Below, one piece after another: positions 11,301 through 20,970 of a stretch of DNA of 64,000 nt. Within the stretch, counting starts at the first letter, position 1. Each line of letters begins with the position of its first letter. The position numbers were made by a program, and so were the translations under genes. Source of the DNA: Isoperla grammatica (Eukaryota > Arthropoda > Insecta > Plecoptera > Perlodidae); NCBI GenBank assembly GCA_945910005.1, contig OX246739.1, positions 38,429,598 through 38,493,597 on the forward strand, written 5' to 3'. Below the pieces are notes generated by a model. It had not been told where the DNA came from and did not search any database. It worked only from the letters and a program-made list of their open reading frames with translations.

Positions 11301-14300
11301 AAAGGGTTCGTTTATTTGACTACTTAAATGCAGGGGATGCAACAGCTCGCGATGTAAAGCATGTCTGTTGTTTCAGACTGGCTCAGGTCGTGCAGATAAC
11401 AATCGCCTGCGGAGTGTTGTTCACCTACGCCCTTCAGATGCACGTGCCTGTGATCATTGTGTGGCCGGCCGTAAGGAGTAGATGGGGCCCGTTCAAGCAC
11501 CCCGTCCTCATGGAGACAGGCGTGCGCACAGCCCTCGTCATGTCCACGTGTGAGTAGTATCCTATCCTTCAGATGCACGTGCCTGTGATCATTGTGTGGC
11601 CGGCCGCTAGGAGTAGATGGGGCCCGTTCAAGCACCCCGTCCTCATGGAGACAGGCGTGCGCACAGCCCTCGTCATGTCCACGTGTGAGTAGTATCCTAT
11701 CCTTCAGATGCACGTGCCTGTGATCATTGTGTGGCCGGCCGCTAGGAGTAGATGGGGCCCGTTCAAGCACCCCGTCCTCATGGAGACAGGCGTGCGCACA
11801 GCCCTCGTCATGTCCACGTGTGAGTAGTATCCTATCCTTCAGATGCACGTGCCCGTGATCATTGTGTGGCCGGCCGTAAGGAGTAGATGGGGCCCGTTCA
11901 AGCACCCCGTCCTCATGGAGACAGGCGTGCGCACAGCCCTCGTCATGTCCACGTGTGAGTAGTATCCTATCCTTCAGATGCACGTGCCTGTGATCATTGT
12001 GTGGCCGGCCGCTAGGAGTAGATGGGGCCCGTTCAAGCACCCCGTCCTCATGGAGACAGGCGTGCGCACAGCCCTCGTCATGTCCACGTGTGAGTAGTAT
12101 CCTATCCTTCAGATGCACGTGCCTGTGATCATTGTGTGGCCGGCCGTAAGGAGTAGATGGGGCCCGTTCAAGCACCCCGTCCTCATGGAGACAGGCGTGC
12201 GCACAGTCCTCGTCATGTCCACGTGTGAGTAGTATCCTATCCTTCAGATGCACGTGCCTGTGATCATTGTGTGGCCGGCCGTAAGGAGTAGATGGGGCCC
12301 GTTCAAGCACCCCGTCCTCATGGAGACAGGCGTGCGCACAGCCCTCGTCATGTCCACGTGTGAGTAGTATCCTATCCTTCAGATGCACGTGCCTGTGATC
12401 ATTGTGTGGCCGGCCGTAAGGAGTAGATGGGGCCCGTTCAAGCACCCCGTCCTCATGGAGACAGGCGTGCGCACAGCCCTCGTCATGTCCACGTGTGAGT
12501 AGTATCCTATCCTTCAGATGCACGTGCCTGTGATCATTGTGTGGCCGGCCGTAAGGAGTAGATGGGGCCCGTTCAAGCACCCCGTCCTCATGGAGACAGG
12601 CGTGCGCACAGCCCTCGTCATGTCCACGTGTGAGTAGTATCCTATCCTTCAGATGCACGTGCCTGTGATCATTGTGTGGCCGGCCGCTAGGAGTAGATGG
12701 GGCCCGTTCAAGCACCCCGTCCTCATGGAGACAGGCGTGCGCACAGCCCTCGTCATGTCCACGTGTGAGTAGTATCCTATCCTTCAGATGCACGTGCCTG
12801 TGATCATTGTGTGGCCGGCCGTAAGGAATAGATGGGGCCCGTTCAAGCACCCCGTCCTCATGGAGACAGGCGTGCGCACAGCCCTCGTCATGTCCACGTG
12901 TGAGTAGTATCCTATCCTTTAGATGCACGTGCCTGTGATCATTGTGTGGCCGGCCGCTAGGAGTAGATGGGGCCCGTTCAAGCACCCCGTCCTCATGGAG
13001 ACAGGCGTGCGCACAGCCCTCGTCATGTCCACGTGTGAGTAGTATCCTATCCTTCAGATGCACGTGCCTGTGATCATTGTGTGGCCGGCCGTAAGGAGTA
13101 GATGGGGCCCGTTCAAGCACCCCGTCCTCATGGAGACAGGCGTGCGCACAGCCCTCGTCATGTCCACGTGTGAGTAGTATCCTATCCTTCAGATGCACGT
13201 GCCTGTGATCATTGTGTGGCCGGCCGTAAGGAGTAGATGGGGCCCGTTCAAGCACCCCGTCCTCATGGAGACAGGCGTGCGCACAGCCCTCGTCATGTCC
13301 ACGTGTGAGTAGTATCCTATCCTTCAGATGCACGTGCCTGTGATCATTGTGTGGCCGGCCGTAAGGAGTAGATGGGGCCCGTTCAAGCACCCCGTCCTCA
13401 CGGAGACAGGCGTGCGCACAGCCCTCGTCATGTCCACGTGTGAGTAGTATCCTATCCTTCAGATGCACGTGCCCGTGATCATTGTGTGGCCGGCCGCTAG
13501 GAGTAGATGGGGCCCGTTCAAGCACCCCGTCCTCATGGAGACAGGCGTGCGCACAGCCCTCGTCATGTCCACGTGTGAGTAGTATCCTATCCTTCAGATG
13601 CACGTGCCTGTGATCATTGTGTGGCCGGCCGTAAGGAGTAGATGGGGCCCGTTCAAGCACCCCGTCCTCACGGAGACAGGCGTGCGCACAGCCCTCGTCA
13701 TGTCCACGTGTGAGTAGTATCCTATCCTTCAGATGCACGTGCCTGTGATCATTGTGTGGCCGGCCGTAAGGAGTAGATGGGGCCCGTTCAAGCACCCCGT
13801 CCTCACGGAGACAGGCGTGCGCACAGCCCTCGTCATGTCCACGTGTGAGTAGTATCCTATCCTTCAGATGCACGTGCCTGTGATCATTGTGTGGCCGGCC
13901 GTAAGGAGTAGATGGGGCCCGTTCAAGCACCCCGTCCTCATGGAGACAGGCGTGCGCACAGCCCTCGTCATGTCCACGTGTGAGTAGTATCCTATCCTTC
14001 AGATGCACGTGCCTGTGATCATTGTGTGGCCGGCCGTAAGGAGTAGATGGGGCCCGTTCAAGCACCCCGTCCTCATGGAGACAGGCGTGCGCACAGCCCT
14101 CGTCATGTCCACGTGTGAGTAGTATCCTATCCTTCAGATGCACGTGCCTGTGATCATTGTGTAGCCGGCCGCTAGGAGTAGATGGGGCCCGTTCAAGCAC
14201 CCCGTCCTCATGGAGACAGGCGTGCGCACAGCCCTCGTCATGTCCACGTGTGAGTAGTATCCTATCCTTCAGATGCACGTGCCTGTGATCATTGTGTGGC

Positions 14301-17300
14301 CGGCCGTAAGGAGTAGATGGGGCCCGTTCAAGCACCCCGTCCTCATGGAGACAGGCGTGCGCACAGCCCTCGTCATGTCCACGTGTGAGTAGTATCCTAT
14401 CCTTTAGATGCACGTGCCTGTGATCATTGTGTGGCCGGCCGCTAGGAGTAGATGGGGCCCGTTCAAGCACCCCGTCCTCATGGAGACAGGCGTGCGCACA
14501 GCCCTCGTCATGTCCACGTGTGAGTAGTATCCTATCCTTCAGATGCACGTGCCCGTGATCATTGTGTGGCCGGCCGCTAGGAGTAGATGGGGCCCGTTCA
14601 AGCACCCCGTCCTCATGGAGACAGGCGTGCGCACAGCCCTCGTCATGTCCACGTGTGAGTAGTATCCTATCCTTCAGATGCACGTGCCCGTGATCATTGT
14701 GTGGCCGGCCGCTAGGAGTAGATGGGGCCCGTTCAAGCACCCCGTCCTCATGGAGACAGGCGTGCGCACAGCCCTCGTCATGTCCACGTGTGAGTAGTAT
14801 CCTATCCTTCAGATGCACGTGCCTGTGATCATTGTGTGGCCGGCCGCTAGGAGTAGATGGGGCCCGTTCAAGCACCCCGTCCTCATGGAGACAGGCGTGC
14901 GCACAGCCCTCGTCATGTCCATGTGTGAGTAGTATCCTATCCTTCAGATGCACGTGCCTGTGATCATTGTGTGGCCGGCCGTAAGGAGTAGATGGGGCCC
15001 GTTCAAGCACCCCGTCCTCATGGAGACAGGCGTGCGCACAGCCCTCGTCATGTCCACGTGTGAGTAGTATCCTATCCTTCAGATGCACGTGCCCGTGATC
15101 ATTGTGTGGCCGGCCGCTAGGAGTAGATGGGGCCCGTTCAAGCACCCCGTCCTCATGGAGACAGGCGTGCGCACAGCCCTCGTCATGTCCACGTGTGAGT
15201 AGTATCCTATCCTTCAGATGCACGTGCCTGTGATCATTGTGTGGCCGGCCGCTAGGAGTAGATGGGGCCCGTTCAAGCACCCCGTCCTCATGGAGACAGG
15301 CGTGCGCACAGCCCTCGTCATGTCCATGTGTGAGTAGTATCCTATCCTTCAGATGCACGTGCCCGTGATCATTGTGTGGCCGGCCGTAAGGAGTAGATGG
15401 GGCCCGTTCAAGCACCCCGTCCTCACGGAGACAGGCGTGCGCACAGCCCTCGTCATGTCCACGTGTGAGTAGTATCCTATCCTTCAGATGCACGTGCCTG
15501 TGATCATTGTGTGGCCGGCCGCTAGGAGTAGATGGGGCCCGTTCAAGCACCCCGTCCTCATGGAGACAGGCGTGCGCACAGCCCTCGTCATGTCCACGTG
15601 TGAGTAGTATCCTATCCTTCAGATGCACGTGCCTGTGATCATTGTGTGGCCGGCCGCTAGGAGTAGATGGGGCCCGTTCAAGCACCCCGTCCTCATGGAG
15701 ACAGGCGTGCGCACAGCCCTCGTCATGTCCACGTGTGAGTAGTATCCTATCCTTCAGATGCACGTGCCTGTGATCATTGTGTGGCCGGCCGTAAGGAGTA
15801 GATGGGGCCCGTTCAAGCACCCCGTCCTCACGGAGACAGGCGTGCGCACAGCCCTCGTCATGTCCACGTGTGAGTAGTATCCTATCCTTCAGATGCACGT
15901 GCCTGTGATCATTGTGTGGCCGGCCGTAAGGAGTAGATGGGGCCCGTTCAAGCACCCCGTCCTCATGGAGACAGGCGTGCGCACAGCCCTCGTCATGTCG
16001 ACGTGTGAGTAGTATCCTATCCTTCAGATGCACGTGCCCGTGATCATTGTGTGGCCGGCCGCTAGGAGTAGATGGGGCCCGTTCAAGCACCCCGTCCTCA
16101 TGGAGACAGGCGTGCGCACAGCCCTCGTCATGTCCACGTGTGAGTAGTATCCTATCCTTCAGATGCACGTGCCCGTGATCATTGTGTGGCCGGCCGTAAG
16201 GAGTAGATGGGGCCCGTTCAAGCACCCCGTCCTCATGGAGACAGGCGTGCGCACAGCCCTCGTCATGTCCACGTGTGAGTAGTATCCTATCCTTCAGATG
16301 CACGTGCCTGTGATCATTGTGTGGCCGGCCGTAAGGAGTAGATGGGGCCCGTTCAAGCACCCCGTCCTCATGGAGACAGGCGTGCGCACAGCCCTCGTCA
16401 TGTCCACGTGTGAGTAGTATCCTATCCTTCAGATGCACGTGCCCGTGATCATTGTGTGGCCGGCCGCTAGGAGTAGATGGAGCCCGTTGAAGCACCCCGT
16501 CCTCATGGAGACAGGCGTGCGCACAGCCCTCGTCATGTCCACGTGTGAGTAGTATCCTATCCTTCAGATGCACGTGCCCGTGATCATTGTGTGGCCGGCC
16601 GCTAGGAGTAGATGGAGCCCGTTGAAGCACCCCGTCCTCATGGAGACAGGCGTGCGCACAGCCCTCGTCATGTCCACGTGTGAGTAGTAGACATCCTATC
16701 CTCCTTTCGAGACTCTTGTCACTTTCAAGATGGCACTTTTTGTATGGATGGAGTCTCCTTATCAGTCAAGATCAAAATGCATAGTCGTTCCTCGCGTGCT
16801 CCTCAACTCAGTGTTTCCTCAGACTCGCCCAACCACCAATAACAGAGAAATTCACATGGTAATGCTGCTCTGTGATTGGAGGTTGCCGATTTGGGCGAGT
16901 AGGAAGGCTGAGTTTAGGAGCACGTGAGAAACGACTATGCATTTGACCCTTATTTGTTGACAGTGTGGGCTGGGAGATAGCATTTCGCCCCCTTTTTCGG
17001 CAGGTTCATCCCTGATGATCATCTCTTGCATCTATTTTTCTCTCTCTCCCTCTCCATCTATTTCTCTCCAGACTGGAAGGGGTTGATTTCATGTAGCCTG
17101 ATATTTCTGCCAATAGTCTGCGCTGCTGTGCTGGTCCCACACCTGGAGTTGGTCATAGCCCTGGTCGGCTCCATCAGCAGTACATACCTGGCCCTGCTGA
17201 TCCCCGCCGTCCTGGAAGTGGTCAGCCAATGGGAGAGCGGGATCTCCAACCTCACGTTAGCCAAGGACGTGTTAATCTTCTCCCTCGGCATCTTCGCGTT

Positions 17301-17367
17301 TTCGACGGGGACTTACTTCAGCCTTGTCGAGATCTTCGCCGCATTGACGAAAAGCGATATTTTATGA
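5201..17367 (+). CDS. SLC36/PAT-like proton-coupled amino acid transporter, 5'-incomplete, seven exons
   Basis: Spliced gene of the amino acid/auxin permease superfamily (Aa_trans). Exons: 5201-5351, 7513-7637, 8171-8255, 10221-10499, 10778-10956, 11377-11549, 17072-17367. Every junction is AG..GT, and the phases run 0, 2, 0, 0, 2, 1 without conflict, giving about 428 residues. Seen family landmarks: HLLKGNIGSG at the start of TM1, GVICVHAQHLL in TM2, GFCSVYVVFVAE in TM3, IRDLK-like IRDLKFLVPLS before TM5, FGTA-like FLGTAIYAFEG in TM6, IGYLKYGDD after TM7, FTYALQMHVPV in TM8 and STGTYFSLVEI near the C-terminus. Family members move small amino acids with protons across plasma or lysosomal membranes using 11 TM helices. 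Roughly the first 40-60 residues, normally a cytosolic tail, are not found; their exon lies upstream or outside. Two exons have tandem arrays in the following intron. The family call is secure; the subfamily (for example pathetic-like) is inference. Confidence 0.95.
6459..6902 (+). pseudogene. Decayed THAP zinc-finger domain inside a transporter intron
   Basis: One frame reads CAYGCNN from 6459, then MSFHRFPNRDK, NWLSKIN, LPSKYTRVCSEHFIKDDYE. This is the THAP C2CH pattern: Cys-X3-Cys, FHRFP, the conserved W, P, and Cys-X2-His. An in-frame TAG at 6555 interrupts it, and the spacing between the Cys pairs (about 54) is slightly over the usual range. After DYE the frame is open to TAA at 6900 but no AVPSIF-type motif follows. 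No start or splice context belonging to a host gene was seen. THAP domains occur in P-element and related transposases as well as in host genes; which source applies here cannot be told. It is probably a broken transposon or retrocopy fragment. Confidence 0.75.
7023..7271 (+). other. Acidic open frame downstream of the THAP remnant
   Basis: Same frame as the THAP remnant after several stops. The frame (SETNEINDHDESFETEDFDE and onward) is rich in Asp, Glu and Ser up to about 7190, and may be a linker from the same decayed gene. It has no recognisable domain. The end, from about 7200, is GC-rich. Low confidence that it was ever coding. Confidence 0.25.
7513..7637 (+). CDS. Transporter exon b: TM2-TM3 loop
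   Basis: Encodes VNASKEMGVRMK...PNFADTVELTF followed by TGPPKIQKYAWFF. This matches the family loop in which a basic, SLC36-like segment precedes a FAETVE-type motif and a GP..(V/I)QKY run. The acceptor is tattatttcag at 7512 and the donor is TTCAG|gtaacg at 7638. The length of 125 bp takes phase 0 to phase 2, which fits only the exon at 8171 and not the TGG-starting copies further down. Confidence 0.93.
8171..8255 (+). CDS. Transporter exon c: canonical TM3 exon (parent of the 159-bp array)
   Basis: An 85-bp exon with acceptor tttacag at 8164-8170 and donor CGACAG|gtaag. The first base completes the Arg codon left by exon b, giving FFRGLVNVSLCITQMGFCS and then VYVVFVAESLRQ, which aligns column by column with family TM3. 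It differs from the downstream copies in two ways: it has VNVS rather than VNIS, and it lacks the WIVYIVW extension, because in the copies the acceptor AG before GGGGCTCG is replaced by gttt. It is therefore the one copy that splices in frame to exon b. Confidence 0.9.
8314..9765 (+). repeat. Exon-derived tandem array: nine 105-bp TM3 exon copies plus a 3' stub
   Basis: Copies start at 8314, 8473, 8632, 8791, 8950, 9109, 9273, 9432 and 9591, with a truncated stub at 9750. The period is 159 bp (164 once). Each copy runs from cacag|TGGATAGTC to CGACAG|gt and encodes 35 residues (WIVYIVWGLVN to AESLRQ) with no stop. Spacers are 54 bp and mainly of two alternating types: type A (gtaagaccctgaat, in-frame TGA) and type B (gtaagacacagaat or gtaaaacacagaat, open in frame). 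This gives a 318-bp dimeric higher-order repeat. Copies at 8950 and 9591 share V-to-L (cttcttagcag) and accgg variants four units apart, showing block duplication. All copies are phase 0 at both ends. Whether any are spliced into mRNA is unknown. Confidence 0.93.
10221..10499 (+). CDS. Transporter exon d: TM4-TM6
   Basis: A 93-codon exon, phase 0 at both ends. Acceptor ctgtctctag at 10211-10220, donor ATCAGTCTG|gtaact. Encodes FLDHYDIHYSVTFYM, a TM4 rich in I/V/P, CWIRDLKFLVPLSLIANV (the conserved arginine before TM5), TM5, a loop, and TM6 FLGTAIYAFEGISLV. These are diagnostic AAAP/SLC36 segments. Codon third positions are G/C-rich compared with the surrounding AT-rich introns. Confidence 0.95.
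10778..10956 (+). CDS. Transporter exon e: cytosolic loop and TM7
   Basis: Encodes VLPLQQQMKKRKHFAMPLGV followed by TM7 and the conserved GYLKYGDDV motif, ending LNLPQDN. The family equivalent is V(L/A)PLENQM..P..F and G(Y)L.YG. Acceptor gtttgcttaag at 10777, donor AACAT|gtaagt at 10957. Phase 0 in, phase 2 out; the split codon becomes ATA (Ile) with the next exon. Confidence 0.94.
11377..11549 (+). CDS. Transporter exon f: TM8 and start of TM9 (first copy of the 135-bp array)
   Basis: Acceptor tgtttcag at 11376; donor TCCACGT|gtgagt at 11550. Encodes LAQVVQITIACGVLFTYALQ (TM8, with the family FTYALQ motif), then MHVPVIIVWPAVRSRWGPF, and ends RTALVMST. Phase 2 in, phase 1 out. The T left over joins AC of exon g to make Tyr (TYWKGLIS). 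The last 119 bp from 11431 are the first unit of the 39-copy array, and this copy is the only one contiguous with the upstream half of the exon. Confidence 0.93.
11431..16690 (+). repeat. 39-copy, exactly 135-bp array of a partial exon with splice sites
   Basis: Units begin with CCTTCAGATGCACGTG at 11431 and every 135 bp to 16561 without a single indel. Each unit holds the last 112 bp of exon f (ATGCACGTG to TCCACGT), its donor gtgagt and intron sequence ending tatccttcag. That ending forms an AG acceptor absent from the parent copy, where the same spot is exon (tacgcccttcag). Variants: GTA/GCT (Val/Ala), cct/ccc, ATG/ACG, TGG to TAG at about 14163, ccttcag to cctttag at 12916 and 14401, and tccATG at the end of units starting 14806 and 15211. 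The last two units share agcccgttgaag. Sense reading through a unit meets an in-frame TAG (TGTGAGTAG). The array fills most of the intron before exon g. Its 135-bp length being 45 codons keeps the antisense strand open. Confidence 0.97.
16775..16944. mobile_element. Foldback MITE-like element in the last transporter intron
   Basis: Arms begin AAATGCATAGTCGTT at 16775 and end AACGACTATGCATTT at 16944. They pair over about 60 bp (for example gtgctcctcaactcag against ctgagtttaggagcac, and actcgcccaa against ttgggcgagt). It separates the end of the 135-bp array from exon g. No coding capacity. A target duplication could not be fixed. Confidence 0.75.
17072..17367 (+). CDS. Transporter exon g: TM9-TM11 and stop
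   Basis: Acceptor tatttctctccag ending at 17071. Encodes YWKGLISCSLIFLPIVCAA (TM9), LVIALVGSISSTYLALLIPA (TM10), a WESGISNLTLAKD loop and TM11 ending STGTYFSLVEIFAALTKSDIL, then TGA at 17365. The G-S-x-S-S-x-x-L-A-x-x-x-P-A motif in TM10 and the T-G-T-Y-x-S-L-V-E-I end are family hallmarks. The C-terminal tail is short, as usual for SLC36 proteins. Confidence 0.95.
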
Positions 17368-17540
17368 TTTCCAACGCCCCAATATTTGAATCTACTCGCA
17401 CACTACAACTATTTATTTCTACCAATTGTTTTTTGCCAACGCTTTGCAAAATCTCCGTGACATTTATCTTTTGTGGAAAGACAATTCTTGTGCACGTGTG
17501 TTTTACGTAAAATAAAAACTAAATATTGTGCGCAAAAACG
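17368..17540 (+). other. 3' UTR of transporter with AATAAA at 17511
   Basis: AT-rich sequence after the stop, with a canonical AATAAA at 17511-17516 about 145 bp downstream. The cleavage site is not visible, so the end is approximate. Confidence 0.6.
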
Positions 17541-19633
17541 TGTTACACGAACTTCCATACCGACTCAATTCTATAGTCAAGTAAAAGTTCTCGTTCCTAC
17601 TTACATATAGAAACTCTTTAGTGTGATGATGAAGGCGCAAGATGCTATTCAAACACTGGACAAGTAGTACAGCTGCCTTGCATGAATGATATGGTGGAAC
17701 TAATGTGCATACTACTCTTTGTGGTTAGTTCAAGCGGGGGTGGTTCGATGGAACAACGATGGTATTGGTGTAAGAATCCCCACCCCCTGTTCTCGGCTTG
17801 TGTCGTAGCCGCCCTGCGTGAAGTATTTGGGTTTGAAGTAAACCCAATGCCTGAAACAGTGTCGATGTTTATCATTCTGTGCTTTACCAACATATCATTG
17901 TGATGCTGCTATACATATTTGGACAACGATTGACTTAAAACATTGAAAATACGGTTCCATGTTTTTATATAGTGTCTAGTTATATTATATTCCAAGTAAA
18001 GTAGTATACCAATCAAAGAAATGTAATTTAAAATAAATTGATTAATAGATTGTAGTAAAGATAGTTTGGATGGGCTTGAATTCGCATGTCATTTATTAAT
18101 ACTTGCACCAAACGAAACCGAGCCAGCGGGTGGGATTTTGAATCTTTCGGAACCTGGATACTAATTGGACCATAATGGAAAATGTTTCTCCCAAAAGCAA
18201 TATCTCCGTGGAGGCTTGAGGAGCTGAAGCAATGAAATGATGTATCTTCAACCCCTCTCATACTCTCGTGAGGTCTGCACGATGGTGCCACGAAGCGCGG
18301 ACACTCGTCGCCCGGTCATGATTCCACCACTTTGTCATTCTAACTAGCTCAAAATTATTAAATAACACTTCTCTTATTCTAAACGTTAATTTACTTACAA
18401 ATAAGACTAACCCATCACCCTTCTTATTACTTCGTAATTTACAAAAACGATCGTATACCCTGCAATGTAAAATAAAGAACATTCTTTCAACAAATCTTCA
18501 CTGAGAAGATAGTAGAATATAAACTTGGTCCTGTAAGGTAAACTCGTCGAATTTATAGTACTGATAGTGCATCTAGTTTTTTAAGCGCGCCGATTATTCT
18601 TGCAAAAGTATTACACTTGGCAGTGTAATATGCCAACACATTGTGTTCTGTTTATTAATTCAAAACATTGTACCTGTATGCATCACGTAAAAAAATGAAC
18701 TTTTGGCAATCTACTTGCAATCACTGCAGGTGATTCTATTCCGTACGAAATGCTAATTTAGTAATTTGTTTAATGCAAATGGTTGGCTGCGTTGTGAGTC
18801 GTTGCCGCCGGCTTCAAAACAACATTACTCCATTAAACAGAATGGAGCTGATAACTGCTAACCCAATGTAGTGAACACCTGTTAAATCAGTTGTTTAAAT
18901 ATGGAAATTGTATGATTTCTTGATGGCTGCATCAATTTACATATCACGTCGTTGAATTACGTTAAATCTCCTTGTAAGGAGGCTATTTTTTCGATCGGCG
19001 TTGGAAAACGAGCGGGTAATAAGCAAGGAGTGGTAGGGGTAATTGCGGAAGTGGATGTCGCATAATGCTTGATTACGCTCTTATAAAAATTGCTATAATT
19101 TAATAAAGAAATCATTAGTTGAGGCTGTTGGTGGCGGGGCCGCGATATACCGCGTCGTCATTTTCGTGCGACTTTTGCCAAACACATGATGGCCTGAAGA
19201 TGACACCTCAACTGTTAGGAGCTACAATATAAAGACGTTGACAAATCAGCCTCAATATGTTTATGTATGTTTATGTTTTTTAATCGAGTCCATAAATCTT
19301 ACAACTGTTAGTTTACGCTAAAACAAATTCTTGAATTAACGTGTATGTACTGTAAATTGACCATCACCGCCTACTTTATTGTCGAAGGTACAATATTATA
19401 ATTTCAGCGAAGAAATTTCATGTTCACTTCAAAGGTTATTCCAGGGTACTTATTCCTAAAGTTAGCTGTTATGTCGTTGCTAAGTGATAGATGCCAAATT
19501 TCTCTATGGATGGCAATATGCCAAACACCAGAAAGGAGAATCGCAGATGCGTTTTGCAGCAATCTTGCACGTCCAGATAGCTATACAAGTCCACGCCCGC
19601 ACGAACACAAAATTCGCTACTCGAAGGCTACTA
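17541..19633. other. Intergenic, no gene seen
   Basis: AT-rich. A 73-codon frame at 17682-17903 (+) has a hydrophobic start but no homology that can be recognised and no supporting signals. No tandem array or inverted repeat of note. Confidence 0.4.
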
Positions 19634-19790
19634 TCAGATTCAGATTCAGATTTCAGACAATTTTATTCTCAACACAGAATACATACATGTTACTAAAAAG
19701 TGGCTATTTATACAAAGTTGGAGAAGCCTGCAAAGTCATGGAGACTTGAGTGCAGGCCATTTACAAAATAGTGTACAATATTAATTTTGT
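19634..19790 (-). mobile_element. LINE-like 3' tail with (TCTGAA)n end, minus strand
   Basis: On the + strand (tcagat)n at 19634-19655 is followed by ttttattctc (AATAAAA on the minus strand) and unique 3'-UTR-like sequence. Read on the minus strand it ends ATAAAATTGTCTGAA then TCTGAATCTGA, the usual arrangement of CR1/L2-type non-LTR retrotransposon 3' ends. No reverse transcriptase is present: 5' truncated. Confidence 0.55.
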
Positions 19791-20639
19791 CAGATGGCGA
19801 CAATAGGCATACTTGAAAGGAAAATTGTGTGATAATACAATTTATGCAATTATAGCTAGAACTAAATGTATTGGGGGAAGTTAGTAGACTGATGTTAAAG
19901 ACGGTGTAAAAATTATAGTTTAAAAAAAATGTGTGGTTTACAAATCAGGCATTTTGTTTACAAACTTACGCTGCTTATGGACTAAAATTTTGTAATTTGT
20001 AATATAATATAATATAAGAATAAACGTTGTATTATTCAAGCTATAAAACTATCTTTGATATAGATCGACATTGAGCAAGTTTAAAATGACAAACTCTCAT
20101 GCCACCACATTATCAATTGCGTCGCTGATTGATTCGTCTATTAATATGCGCAACGTAATGGATCGGATTGAAAGGTGATCATTTAGGACAAATCAGAGAT
20201 TGAGAAGGAATGTCACAAATGAGTGACGTAAGACGGCAGTGTGTGATCTCATCTAGAGTGTGCGTGACGTCATATGATTCAGTCATCGGCGTATCTAAAG
20301 GTGGCAGTGCCGGAATGATTTGATTATAGAGCGAGCGTGGAGACCACACAACAATATGAATATTGATGAAATGGTGGTTAAGGCGGATCCAAACTTCAAA
20401 GCAGAACGGAAGAGCGGGAAAGTTAGGAACGCGGGGCGACATTGTGACAGGTGTTGTAGACGCTGTCGTAAATGAGTAGCGGGGTACTACGTGCCAGACT
20501 TCTACATAAACACAAGCTTCTTAGACAAAGTCGTCCATTTATTATTTTCTAGCCAATGGTAGAATGGCTACCCTAGTAAATACAACTAATTTACTATTTG
20601 CTTTTCATCAAATTGGGAACCTTTTTTTGTTTACTGAGG

Positions 20640-20770
20640 CTGGTATTATGAACTTCTGATAAATATTTTGTAAGCTTCTAGCTTGTTTTCACCATGAAAA
20701 CCATGCTTCTCATTGGTTGTTGCCATGGTGAAAACAATTTAGTAGCGTACTTAACATTTTGCATGGTATC
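20640..20770 (+). mobile_element. Foldback repeat family B, copy 1
   Basis: Core arms gcttgttttcaccatg and catggtgaaaacaa (20689-20742) pair around the word ttctcattggttgttgc. A flank, ggtattatgaacttctgata, is shared with copy 2 in reverse orientation at 30735-30850, and a weaker copy lies at 46980-47078. Repeated, non-coding and palindromic, it is probably a MITE. Confidence 0.65.
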
Positions 20771-20941
20771 TTGTTATGAAAGCAAACAATCTACTCTAAA
20801 GAGCTTATTTGTTTGATTATAAGTGTAGTGTGTAACTTCGTACTCGACAGCTATTTTAGGTCATATGACGTCGGGGAAGAAGGTGGGCATGTAGTAGGAA
20901 GAACTATATTTAAAAGAGAATAGGGGAATTGGAAGAAACTT

Positions 20942-20965
20942 TGTGGCCACTTACGACTGGCAGAG
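20942..20965 (-). repeat. CTCTGCCTGTCGTACGAGG-type core, family E
   Basis: The word ctctgcctgtcgtaMgagg and variants occur at 21964-21984 (+), 28148-28168 (+), 33415-33434 (+) and, reversed, at 20942-20965 and 23400-23425 (cttacgactRgcagag). Five hits within 13 kb point to a dispersed SINE-like family whose ends are not resolved. Confidence 0.6.
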
Positions 20966-20970
20966 TCCTG

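Noticed and set aside
11324..16630. 1768-codon open frame on the minus strand
   Set aside because: It is the antisense of the 135-bp array. The unit is 45 codons long and happens to lack a stop on this strand, and the sense strand carries clear exon sequence and splice sites. No domain is recognisable in the antisense peptide.
8171..16690. CRISPR-like arrays
   Set aside because: Units are contiguous or separated by conserved spacers, derived from an exon in a spliced gene. The window is eukaryotic.
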